The notes beneath the pieces were generated by a model. The model saw only the letters and a list, made by a program, of their open reading frames with translations. It was not told the DNA's origin and ran no database searches. The translations under genes and the position numbers were made by a program. Below, piece after piece: positions 7,269-14,923 of a stretch of DNA of 64,000 nucleotides (position 1 is the stretch's first letter; every line of letters begins with the position of its first letter). The DNA is from Kribbella steppae. Its GTDB lineage: Bacteria > Actinomycetota > Actinomycetes > Propionibacteriales > Kribbellaceae. The stretch is taken from contig NZ_SLWN01000011.1 in NCBI RefSeq assembly GCF_004342025.1, forward strand, positions 186,001 through 250,000, in the 5' to 3' direction.

Positions 7269-8189
7269 TCACACCAGCCTCTTGCCGGGCAGCGGAGCAA
7301 CGGTCAGCGGCAGGTCGCACACGGTCGCCAGCTTCGTCCGCCGCGCGATCCACAACGCCACCAGACCGAACGCCACGAACTTCGCCACATCGACGGCCAC
7401 GAGTGACCAGGGCGCGTCATCGGCACCCAGGCTGTCACCCACGCTGTCGGTCAGCGCGGCGAACACGAAGGTCACCACGTTGTTCGCCGCATGCGCCGCG
7501 ATCGACGCCTCCAGACCACCAGTGCGTACGACGAGGAAACCGGCCACCAACCCGAACGCGAACCGGTCCAGGAACAACGCCGGGCTCTCCCACGGCCAGA
7601 TCCCGTGCGCCATCGTGAACAGCACCGTGGTGACGACCACCGCCACCACCGCGCTCCGCACCAGCGCGCCGACCGCCTGCAACAGGTACCCGCGGAAGAA
7701 GTACTCCTCCCCCGCCGCCTGGAACGTCGACGTGAGCAGCGTGACCGCGATCACTCCGGCCGCATCCGGTGCGATCCCGCCGTTCCCGTCGCCCAGTAAC
7801 TCGACGCCGCCGAGCTGGATGACGCCGAGCATCAGCAGCTCGAGCAGGACGGCGGCCAGCGCGAACCACGCCAGCGCGCGCCACCGCAGCCGGCCGATCA
7901 CCGAGGACAACAGCCCCGGCGTCTGCCGGTTGAGCTTCTGCGCGACCAGCATGCTCAGCGGGATCAGCACGATCAGCGACAGGTTCGTGGCCAGCAGGCC
8001 GAACCAGGAGACGGTCCCCTCGGGGTCCTTCCGGATGCTCTGCTGGACGGCCAGGATCACCAGGCTGGCGAAGATCCAGCCGGCGAAGATCGTGAACGCG
8101 CCGAGGATCACGTACCCGCTCGGGGTCGACGGGTTCCGCAGCAACCGGTTGTAGGGCTGCGGACCCGCCTCTGCGACCTCTTTCGACAT
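7269..8189 (-). CDS. CPBP-family intramembrane metalloprotease (CAAX/Abi type)
   Basis: 306 residues, about eight hydrophobic segments. It carries the three motifs of CPBP glutamic-type membrane proteases: EEYFFRGYLL, FTMAHGIWPW, and IAAHAANN. The family includes CAAX prenyl protease and bacteriocin-immunity proteins; the bacterial substrate is usually unknown. Its ATG overlaps the gltX stop by one base (TGATG), so it is coupled to gltX and FAH in one operon. A role in tRNA charging is not implied. Confidence 0.87.
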   Translation of the reverse strand: MSKEVAEAGPQPYNRLLRNPSTPSGYVILGAFTIFAGWIFASLVILAVQQSIRKDPEGTVSWFGLLATNLSLIVLIPLSMLVAQKLNRQTPGLLSSVIGRLRWRALAWFALAAVLLELLMLGVIQLGGVELLGDGNGGIAPDAAGVIAVTLLTSTFQAAGEEYFFRGYLLQAVGALVRSAVVAVVVTTVLFTMAHGIWPWESPALFLDRFAFGLVAGFLVVRTGGLEASIAAHAANNVVTFVFAALTDSVGDSLGADDAPWSLVAVDVAKFVAFGLVALWIARRTKLATVCDLPLTVAPLPGKRLV

Positions 8190-9724
8190 CAGTCAGCCAG
8201 CAGCGACGCGCGCGCCTGCTCGAGCCTGTGCAGCGACTTCTCGCGGCCCAGCAGCTCCAGCGACTCGAACAGCGGCGGCGAGATCCGGCGTCCGGAGATC
8301 GCCACCCGGACCGGGCCGAACGCGTTCTTCGGCTTCAGGCCGAGCCCCTCGATGAGCGACGTACGCAACGCCGCCTCGATCGCCTCGGTGGTCCACTCGA
8401 CATCGCCCAGCGCCTTGACCGACGCCTCCAGCACGGCACCCGCATCGCCGGTCAGCACCTTGCCCGCGGCATCCGGGTCGAGGGTGAACGCCTCCTCGTC
8501 GACGAACAGGAAGCCGAGCATGTCGACCGACTCCGACAGCGTGTTCATCCGCTCCTGCACCAGCGGTACGGCGGCCTGCAGGACGGCGAGCTGGTCGTCC
8601 GACGGCTCGGCCGGCAGCACGCCCGCCTGGGCCAGGAACGGGATCATCCGCTGCGCGAACTCGTCGGGGGCCAGCAGCCGCATGTGCGCCGCGTTGATCG
8701 CCTCGCACTTCTTCGGGTCGAACCGGGCCGAGTTCGAGTTCACCTTGCGGATGTCGAAGGCCTCGATCATCTCGGCCATCGTGAAAACATCGCGGTCCTC
8801 GGCGATCGACCAGCCCAGCAGGGCCAGGTAGTTGAGCAGGCCCTCCGGCAGGAAGCCGCGCTCCATGTACTCACCCAGGCCGGAGCCCTTGTCGCGCTTG
8901 GACAACCGCTTGTTGCCCTCACCCATCACGAACGGCAGGTGCCCGAACCGCGGCGTCCGGCCGCTGCCGACACCGATCTCGGCGAGCGCTTCGTAGAGCG
9001 CGATCTGCCGCGGCGTCGACGGGAGCAGGTCCTCGCCGCGCAGCACGTGGGTGATCTCCATCATCGCGTCGTCGACCGGGTTCACCAGCGGGTAGAGCGG
9101 GTGACCGTTGGCCCGGACCAGGACGTAGTCGCCCAGGTTCTCCGGCAGGAAGGTGATCTCGCCGCGGACCAGGTCGTCGAACACGATCGGCCGGTCGGGC
9201 ATCCGGAGCCGGACCACGGGCCGGCGGCCCTCGTCGACGTACGCCTTGACCTGCTCCTCGGTGAGCGTGCGGCAATGGCCGTCGTACCCGCTGTGCTGCC
9301 CGGCGGTGCGGGCGGCCTCGCGGCGCTGGTCGAGCTCCTCCTGCGAGCAGTAGCAGTGGTACGCCTTGCCGGCCGACAGGAGCTTCGCGACGACGTCGGC
9401 GTACACGTCCAGCCGCTCGGACTGCAGGTACGGCCCGTAGTCGCCGCCGACCTCGGGTCCCTCGTCCCAGTTCAGGCCAAGCCAGCGCAGCGAGTCGTAG
9501 GTGTACTGGTAGCCCTCGTCGGTGTTGCGCGCGGTGTCGGTGTCCTCGATGCGGAGCACCAGCTTGCCGCCGTAGTGCCGGGCGAAGGCCCAGTTGAACA
9601 GCGCGCTGCGAATGTTGCCGACCGTCAGCAGGCCGGTCGGGGACGGTGGGAACCGGACCCGGACCTGGTGGGGTTCGAGGCCGCCCAGGACGTCATTGTC
9701 GGAGGAGGCAGGCCGCTCAGTCAC
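8189..9724 (-). CDS. gltX: Glutamyl-tRNA synthetase
   Basis: Class I synthetase, 511 residues. Charges tRNA-Glu and, as gatCAB is present, probably tRNA-Gln too (non-discriminating). Visible: VRVRFPPSPTGLLTVGN at residues 21-37 (HIGH region), RIEDTD, LRGEDLLPSTPRQ, and KRLSKRD (KMSKS-like). Oddly, the first His of the HIGH box is Thr34 (TVGN rather than HxGx). The C-terminal half is the helical anticodon-binding part. The GTG start overlaps the upstream FAH gene by 8 bases. tRNA-Glu and tRNA-Gln lie 1 kb downstream. Confidence 0.95.
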   Translation of the reverse strand: MTERPASSDNDVLGGLEPHQVRVRFPPSPTGLLTVGNIRSALFNWAFARHYGGKLVLRIEDTDTARNTDEGYQYTYDSLRWLGLNWDEGPEVGGDYGPYLQSERLDVYADVVAKLLSAGKAYHCYCSQEELDQRREAARTAGQHSGYDGHCRTLTEEQVKAYVDEGRRPVVRLRMPDRPIVFDDLVRGEITFLPENLGDYVLVRANGHPLYPLVNPVDDAMMEITHVLRGEDLLPSTPRQIALYEALAEIGVGSGRTPRFGHLPFVMGEGNKRLSKRDKGSGLGEYMERGFLPEGLLNYLALLGWSIAEDRDVFTMAEMIEAFDIRKVNSNSARFDPKKCEAINAAHMRLLAPDEFAQRMIPFLAQAGVLPAEPSDDQLAVLQAAVPLVQERMNTLSESVDMLGFLFVDEEAFTLDPDAAGKVLTGDAGAVLEASVKALGDVEWTTEAIEAALRTSLIEGLGLKPKNAFGPVRVAISGRRISPPLFESLELLGREKSLHRLEQARASLLAD

Positions 9725-10505
9725 GCACGATCACCTTGTTCGTCAGAGTTCCGATTCCTTCGATGCTGATCGACACCTCGTCGCCGGGCAGCATCGGGCC
9801 GACACCCGCGGGGGTGCCGGTGAGCACCACGTCGCCGGGCAGCAGCGTGGTGAAGGAGGTGATGTAGGCCAGCACCTCCGGGATGCCGAAGATGAACTGC
9901 GAGGTCCGCCCGTCCTGCTTCGGCTCGCCGTTCACCTCCGTGGTGACCCGCAGGTCGGATACGTCGAGCTCGGTGCTGATCCACGGGCCGAGCGGGCAGA
10001 ACGTGTCGTACCCCTTGGCCCGGGCCCACTGCCCGTCGGACTTCTGCAGGTCACGCGCGGTCACATCGTTGGCCACGGTGTAGCCGAAGATCACCTCGTT
10101 GACCCGCTCCTTGGGCAGGTCGCGGCAGATCCGGCCGATCACGATCGCCAGCTCGCCCTCGAAGTGCAGGTTGTTGGTCTGCTCCGGGTAGACGATGCCG
10201 TCACGCGGGCCGATCACCGAGGTGTTCGGCTTCAGGAAGATCATCGGCTCGGCCGGCACCTCGTTGCCGAGCTCCGCGGCGTGCGCGGCGTAGTTCCGGC
10301 CGACGCAGACCACCTTGCTGCGCGGGATCACCGGCGCGAGCAGCCGGACGTCGGCCAGTTGCAGCTTCTCCCCGGTGAACTGGACCGGCCGGTAGAGCGG
10401 GTCCGAGTCGAGCACGGAGACGGTGCCGAGGAGCCCCTCGGGGTCGTCGGTCTCGACGACGCCGTACCTCGGCTCGTCGTCCACGGAGAATCTGGCGATA
10501 CGCAC
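9717..10505 (-). CDS. Fumarylacetoacetate hydrolase family protein
   Basis: 262 residues. FAH fold with an N-terminal subdomain (1-60) and the catalytic core: VGRNYAAHAAELG, FLKPNTSVIG, HFEGELAIVIG (metal-binding acidic residues), VANDVTARDLQ, LTGTPAGVGPM. Family members are acylpyruvases, oxaloacetate decarboxylases or 2-hydroxyhepta-2,4-diene-1,7-dioate isomerases; the substrate cannot be told from sequence. It is the first gene of the FAH-gltX-CPBP operon, in the same order as Rv2993c-gltX. Confidence 0.9.
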   Translation of the reverse strand: MRIARFSVDDEPRYGVVETDDPEGLLGTVSVLDSDPLYRPVQFTGEKLQLADVRLLAPVIPRSKVVCVGRNYAAHAAELGNEVPAEPMIFLKPNTSVIGPRDGIVYPEQTNNLHFEGELAIVIGRICRDLPKERVNEVIFGYTVANDVTARDLQKSDGQWARAKGYDTFCPLGPWISTELDVSDLRVTTEVNGEPKQDGRTSQFIFGIPEVLAYITSFTTLLPGDVVLTGTPAGVGPMLPGDEVSISIEGIGTLTNKVIVRD

Positions 10506-10546
10506 GGGCCGAGCCTACCGTCGGCGCGGGATGAGACAGTTATCCG

Positions 10547-11035
10547 GTGACCTCTGAGATCCGCCTGGCCGTTCCCGGCGAGTACGACGCTGTCGGCGCG
10601 CTGACCGTCGAGGCGTACGCGTACGACGGGTTCCTGCCGGAGGGATCCGACTACTCGTCGACGCTGCGGGCGGCCGCGGATCGGGCGGCCAAGGCGGAGG
10701 TGTGGGTCGCGGTCGATGGCGCTGAACTGCTCGGGACGGTGACTTACTGCCCGCCGGGCTCGGTCTACCGGGAGATCGGCCTCGACGACGAGGGCGAGTT
10801 CCGGATGCTCGGGGTGTCCGGGCGCGCGCGTGGTCTGGGGATCGGGACCGCGCTGACCGTCCGTTGCATCGAGCGCTCCCGCGAGCTCGGTCTGGGCCGA
10901 GTGGTGATGAGCAGCGCGACGTACATGACGACGGCGCACCGCATCTACGAGCGCCTCGGTTTCGTTCGCCTGCCCGAACGTGACTGGTCCCCCATCACCG
11001 GTGTCGATCTCTACGCCTTCGCCCTGGACCTGTGA
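10547..11035 (+). CDS. GNAT-family N-acetyltransferase
   Basis: 162 residues. Single GNAT domain: EFRMLGVSGRARGLGIGTALTVRCIE holds the acetyl-CoA pyrophosphate loop (RxxGxG/A variant RGLGIG), followed by YMTTAHRIYERLGFVRLPERD. GTG start 41 bases from the divergent FAH gene. The stop overlaps the next gene by GTGA, so the two are coupled. Acceptor substrate unknown. Confidence 0.88.
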   Translation: MTSEIRLAVPGEYDAVGALTVEAYAYDGFLPEGSDYSSTLRAAADRAAKAEVWVAVDGAELLGTVTYCPPGSVYREIGLDDEGEFRMLGVSGRARGLGIGTALTVRCIERSRELGLGRVVMSSATYMTTAHRIYERLGFVRLPERDWSPITGVDLYAFALDL

Positions 11036-11883
11036 CTGTCACACTCTCGCCAACCGAATGGGGACCACTTCAGCGGTCCCACACCGAGCGTGCCGACGCC
11101 CTGGTCGCCGATCACCTGGACCGCCAGAAGCGTCGCGAGGCGCACCCGGTCGAGGACTTCCTCTTCACCTACTACTCCACCCGCCCCAACCAGCTCCGCG
11201 TCTGGCACCCCGGCCCCGGCATCCGCCTCCTGGATGCTGTTGAGTACGACGGACGCCGTGGCTACGCGTATGTCGACGGTGCCGCCGTCCTGGATCCGGC
11301 CGAAGTGGTCAGGCGGCGGCACAGCGTTCAGTGGATCCACCGGTTGCTGGCCGCGACCGCGGATCGGCAGCCGCAGTTCGGCTGTTTCGGGTTGCACGAA
11401 TGGGCGATGGTCTACCGGACGTCCGACGTACGGCATCAGAAGTGGCCGTTGCGACTAGGTGCCGAGGGCACCGATTCGGTGGTCGAGTCGCACAAGATCG
11501 CGTGCTCGCATTTCGATGCCTTCCGCTTCTTCACGGCCCCGGCGCGTGGACTGAACGTCCTCGAGCCGACCCGCGAATCCCAGCCTGCGCTGGAACAGGG
11601 CGGCTGCCTGCACGCGAACATGGACCTCTACAAGTGGGCCTGCAAGTTGATGCCGTTCACGCCCAGCTCGCTGGTGCTGGACTGCTTCGAGCTGGCCCGC
11701 GACATCCGCACGTTGGATATGCGTGCCTCGCCGTACGATCTGGCTGCCTTGGGCTACTCCCCCGTGCAAATCGAAACACCGGCAGGCAAAGCGGAGTACG
11801 CCGCCGCCCAACGCTCCTTCGCCATCCGCGCCCGGCCGCTCCGGCTGCAACTGGTCGCGTTGTGCGAGGAGCTATTCCAGTGA
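11032..11883 (+). CDS. Probable 3-methyladenine DNA glycosylase-like protein
   Basis: 283 residues. Matches the actinobacterial family annotated as 3-methyladenine DNA glycosylase (EAHPVEDFLFTYYSTRPNQLRVWHPG, then a conserved FGLHEWAMVYR and HFDAFRFFT). I do not see a helix-hairpin-helix or the AlkA/Tag active site, so the enzymatic name rests on family labels, not on motifs. Coupled to the acetyltransferase by a 4-base overlap. If right it would remove alkylated purines in base-excision repair. Confidence 0.6.
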   Translation: MTVTLSPTEWGPLQRSHTERADALVADHLDRQKRREAHPVEDFLFTYYSTRPNQLRVWHPGPGIRLLDAVEYDGRRGYAYVDGAAVLDPAEVVRRRHSVQWIHRLLAATADRQPQFGCFGLHEWAMVYRTSDVRHQKWPLRLGAEGTDSVVESHKIACSHFDAFRFFTAPARGLNVLEPTRESQPALEQGGCLHANMDLYKWACKLMPFTPSSLVLDCFELARDIRTLDMRASPYDLAALGYSPVQIETPAGKAEYAAAQRSFAIRARPLRLQLVALCEELFQ

Positions 11884-11930
11884 ATGGGCCTGACCACCTG
11901 CGTGCCGACAACAGCGTCTAGGGTCTTCGT

Positions 11931-12128
11931 ATGGGGAAGATCGTCGCGATCGCGCTCGGCGCACTGCTCACCGTGTCCGGGGCGATCTTCACGTTCCAAG
12001 GACTCGGCTATCTCAAAGGCAGCTCGATGACCGGCAGCAGCTTCTGGGCCATCGTCGGCCCGATCATCGCTGCCGCCGGAGTCTCACTGCTGTACGTCGC
12101 GTTCCGCGGACCGCACCAACGCCGCTAG
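11931..12128 (+). CDS. Small two-span membrane protein (65 aa)
   Basis: 65 residues with two hydrophobic helices (about 4-24 and 40-58) separated by a short glycine/serine-rich loop (YLKGSSMTGSS). The type is common in actinomycetes but has no known function. Its last 45 bases overlap the end of the opposing membrane protein gene, a tail-to-tail overlap. Confidence 0.6.
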   Translation: MGKIVAIALGALLTVSGAIFTFQGLGYLKGSSMTGSSFWAIVGPIIAAAGVSLLYVAFRGPHQRR

Positions 12129-12728
12129 CAGCAGCAAGCCGAACATCACCAGCAACAGGATCCAGCGGGGGTCGTTGAGCATCAGGTCGTCGAAGGCCTG
12201 GGTGCGTTCGGCCGGCGACAGCGGCTGGGTGGAATGCTCGGAGTCGGCCCAGCCGAGCCGGGCGGGGACGAACGCGATGTACGTCCAGACGCGCATCCCG
12301 AAGTAGAGCGCGGCCACGGCCACGATCAGGATCCGGCGCCGGCCCGGACGCCAGCCGACGTACAGGATCAGCGGGATGACGAGGATCTCGAGGATGCTGT
12401 TGACGGCGATGTAGTACGGGATCGACGGCAGGAACATCTGCTCCAGTGCCTCGCCGGTGAGCGACGTACTGGTCAACGCGCCTTTCAGCAGCAGGATCGC
12501 CATCAGCCCGCCGCAGCCGGCGAACGCGAACCCGGCCGCGGCGATCGCGATCATGGCGTCCTCGGCCCGTCGGTTGCGGATCCGCAGCGCGACCAGACCG
12601 ACCAGGAATCCCCAGGTCGCACCGAGCAGGACCGCGATCGGCCACGGCAGGAACTCGCCGAGGTTGAACAGTCCGGTGATCAGGGCGCTGAACGGCACCA
12701 CCAGGAGGTACGGCTGCACTCTCGTCAT
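12084..12728 (-). CDS. Multi-span membrane protein, function unknown
   Basis: 214 residues with about six hydrophobic segments (LLVVPFSALITGLF, IAVLLGATWGFLVGLVAL, AFAGCGGLMAILLL, IPYYIAVNSILEILVIPLIL, ILIVAVAALYFGMRVW, WILLLVMFGLLLLAALV). The ATG at 12728 is preferred to the TTG at 12740. Divergent from a MarR regulator with two operator-like dyads between them (12748-12778), so it is probably the regulated target. No family recognised. Confidence 0.72.
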   Translation of the reverse strand: MTRVQPYLLVVPFSALITGLFNLGEFLPWPIAVLLGATWGFLVGLVALRIRNRRAEDAMIAIAAAGFAFAGCGGLMAILLLKGALTSTSLTGEALEQMFLPSIPYYIAVNSILEILVIPLILYVGWRPGRRRILIVAVAALYFGMRVWTYIAFVPARLGWADSEHSTQPLSPAERTQAFDDLMLNDPRWILLLVMFGLLLLAALVRSAERDVQQ

Positions 12729-12747
12729 GATCGGAGTCAACCATTTT

Positions 12748-12778
12748 GCTGCTTGAAGCAGCTACTGCTGGGAGCAGT
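12748..12778. promoter_or_regulatory. Two adjacent MarR-type operator dyads
   Basis: GCTGCTT-G-AAGCAGC (12748-12762) and ACTGCT-GGG-AGCAGT (12764-12778) are both perfect inverted repeats, centred 16 bases apart and sharing a CTGCT...AGCAG core. They occupy the gap between divergent membrane-protein and marR genes, the expected place for autoregulation. Confidence 0.65.
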
Positions 12779-12816
12779 TACCAGGGTCCGTTCAGGGGAA
12801 CCCGTAGGTTTGGTCC

Positions 12817-13314
12817 ATGGCGAGCACCCGCGACGAACTGCTGGACGCTCTGATCCAGGAGATGCCGTGGTACATCTCGGCCGCGACGCGCTTCCAGATC
12901 GCCGTCGCCGACCAGCTCGGGATGCCGTTGACCGACGTCCACGCGATCGGCGCCCTGCTGGAGATCGGGCCGGCCGGGGTACGGCGGCTGGCTGATCTGA
13001 TGGGGATGACCACCGGCGCCGTCACCCGCCTGGTCGACCGGCTGGAGCGGGCCGGCTACGTGCGCCGCGAACCCGACCCGGCCGACCGCCGCCGCGTTGT
13101 CGTGCAGGTCGTTCCCGAGCGCGTCGCCGACATCGCGCGTTACTACGAACCGATCGGCGAACACTGGTCTCAGCAGGTCTCGGCGTACTCCGACGCCCAA
13201 CTGAAGTTCCTGCTCGACTTCCTCCGCCAAGGCCGCGAACACGCCCAGACGGAGACCACAACCCTCCGTACCCAGGGTCGCCCACACGCCACCCGCCGCA
13301 GGGCGGCCGACTGA
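12817..13314 (+). CDS. MarR-family transcriptional regulator
   Basis: 165 residues. Winged helix with VRRLADLMGMTTGAVTRLVDRLERAGYVRREPDPADRR, the MarR recognition helix plus the DxRR wing. Helices at both ends make the dimer interface. Expected to repress itself and the divergent membrane protein through the tandem dyads upstream; ligand unknown. Confidence 0.9.
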   Translation: MASTRDELLDALIQEMPWYISAATRFQIAVADQLGMPLTDVHAIGALLEIGPAGVRRLADLMGMTTGAVTRLVDRLERAGYVRREPDPADRRRVVVQVVPERVADIARYYEPIGEHWSQQVSAYSDAQLKFLLDFLRQGREHAQTETTTLRTQGRPHATRRRAAD

Positions 13315-13315
13315 G

Positions 13316-13948
13316 TCAGGCCGGCGTACGCAGGACCGCCCACTGGTAGTGCATGGATCCCCCGTCACGCCACGACGACCATTGCTCAACCGTGCCGTGC
13401 CGCGCGAGAGCCTCCTGCATCGCGCTGTCGGTCCGGATGCTGAAGAACCGCCCCGGCCCGAACCCACTCTCGTCCTGCCAGACGCGTTCCCCGCCAACCT
13501 CGTCACCCCACAGGCCGATCCCCACCGGAGCGCCCGGCTGCAGCACCCGCACGATCTCCGCCAACGCCTTGTCGAGATCCGCATCCGCGACGTGCAACAG
13601 CGTGCTCATCGTCCAGCCCGCCTCGAACGTCCCATCCTCGAACGGCAACTCCAGCACCGAGGCGACCTGCGCATCCAGCCCGAGCGACCGGCAAGCTTCG
13701 ACACTGGCCGGAGCCAAATCGACACCGGTATAGGCGACCCCAGCCGCTGCGAACGCTTCGCCGTCGCGGCCAGGGCCGCAACCGATCTCGACCACCGAGC
13801 GTCGGCCCTCTGCGTCCAACTGGCGCAGGTATGCCTCGCGCACCCGGACCCTGTTGTCGGGCAGTTGCCGATCCTGACGGTCGCGAACCTCGTTCGTGTA
13901 GTAGCTGATCAGGTCGCTCTCGCGCTGTGCCCGCGCTTCATTCGTCAC
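13316..13948 (-). CDS. Class I SAM-dependent methyltransferase
   Basis: 210 residues. Rossmann-fold methyltransferase: VVEIGCGPGRDGEAFAAAG (motif I), YTGVDLAP (motif II), then LPFEDGTFEAGWTMSTLLHV (motif post-I/III). GTG start 13948 overlaps the stop of the upstream methyltransferase by four bases (GTGA), which fixes the start. Substrate unknown. The pair may act in one pathway. Stop codons of marR and this gene are one base apart, tail to tail. Confidence 0.88.
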   Translation of the reverse strand: MTNEARAQRESDLISYYTNEVRDRQDRQLPDNRVRVREAYLRQLDAEGRRSVVEIGCGPGRDGEAFAAAGVAYTGVDLAPASVEACRSLGLDAQVASVLELPFEDGTFEAGWTMSTLLHVADADLDKALAEIVRVLQPGAPVGIGLWGDEVGGERVWQDESGFGPGRFFSIRTDSAMQEALARHGTVEQWSSWRDGGSMHYQWAVLRTPA

Positions 13949-14847
13949 TGCTTCGTGGCCCTCAGGGCGAAGAGAAGCGGGACGCGGGGTGCGTCGTCGG
14001 GGAGGCGCCACCAGCCTTCGGGGGTTTGTTGCATGGAAGGCCAGCGCGGCCACTGCAGGACTTCGGATTCGCGCAGGGTGGTGACGGTGAGGCCGGTGGC
14101 GGCGAGCGTGGTGACCAACTCGCCGAGGCCGTGGCGCCATTCGTAGCTGCGTTGGCGGCCGGGCACCTCGTCACCGGTGTACGTGACGGTCGAGTCGTGC
14201 GCGATCGGGCCGCGTCCTTCGAGGTAATCGGTGCGGATCGTCAGATCGTCGGATTCATCGGGGAGCGAGACCGGGCGGAGCGCGTTGAGGAGCGGGTGGA
14301 ACTCGACGATGTACAGAGCGCCGCCCGGCTTGAGGAGATCGCGGACCACCTTCGCCCACTGCTGCAGATCGGGCAGATAGCAGAGTGCGCCCTTGCCGGT
14401 GTAGACGACATCGAACTGACGGCCCGGCAGCGCTTCGACCGCGTCGTACACATTGGCGTGCACGTACTCGATGTCCAGCCCGGCGTCGGCCGCTATCCGT
14501 CGCGCTTCCTCGAGCGACCGCGCGGACAGATCAAGACCGGTGGTGCGCGCCCCGCGTCGGGCGAACGCGATCGTCTCGGTCCCGAGGTGACACTGCAGAT
14601 GCAGTACGTCGCGCGCCTCGAGCGGTCCGAGATCCGCCCACTCGTAGTCCGCGAACCAGTACTCGGCCGGCTGACTGTAGAACCCGCTCGCCGCATGCAA
14701 CGGCGCCCGCGCATCCCAATCCGCCTCATTGGCCGCCACCATCTGCCGCGTATCCGCGTCCAACGTCACCGGCGCCTCCGTTCGTCCGCGTTGAGCCACA
14801 GCCCAGTCTGCCCAAGTACGGGTCCACACCTCGGCGCTCATGCTCAT
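13945..14847 (-). CDS. Class I SAM-dependent methyltransferase
   Basis: 300 residues from ATG 14847 (ATG 14841 also possible). Motif I is HLQCHLGTETIAFARRGA, then TGLDLSARSLEEAR; VVYTGKGALCYLPDLQQWAKVV follows. The HLQCHLGTET form of motif I is typical of a family of actinobacterial methyltransferases of unknown substrate. First gene of a two-methyltransferase operon, divergent from the fic gene; the dyad 14879-14907 lies between. Confidence 0.87.
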   Translation of the reverse strand: MSMSAEVWTRTWADWAVAQRGRTEAPVTLDADTRQMVAANEADWDARAPLHAASGFYSQPAEYWFADYEWADLGPLEARDVLHLQCHLGTETIAFARRGARTTGLDLSARSLEEARRIAADAGLDIEYVHANVYDAVEALPGRQFDVVYTGKGALCYLPDLQQWAKVVRDLLKPGGALYIVEFHPLLNALRPVSLPDESDDLTIRTDYLEGRGPIAHDSTVTYTGDEVPGRQRSYEWRHGLGELVTTLAATGLTVTTLRESEVLQWPRWPSMQQTPEGWWRLPDDAPRVPLLFALRATKQ

Positions 14848-14878
14848 CGCGGATTCGGTCTCGCTCTCACTCGCCTCT

Positions 14879-14907
14879 TGTTCAAGGTTATGGAGTAAGC
14901 TTGAACA
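14879..14907. promoter_or_regulatory. Inverted repeat between methyltransferase and fic genes
   Basis: TGTTCAAG (14879-14886) and CTTGAACA (14900-14907) are perfect 8-base arms 13 bases apart, filling the divergent promoter region and ending 16 bases before the fic start. The half-sites are about two helical turns apart centre to centre, as for a dimeric regulator. The Fic protein itself carries a C-terminal winged helix, so autoregulation is possible. Confidence 0.55.
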
Positions 14908-14923
14908 TGGAAGGGAATTGATC

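Noticed and set aside
12084..12128. Overlapping tails of two opposing membrane-protein genes as a sign that one is false
   Set aside because: Both have hydrophobic segments and normal composition; a short tail-to-tail overlap is acceptable, though one could be wrong.
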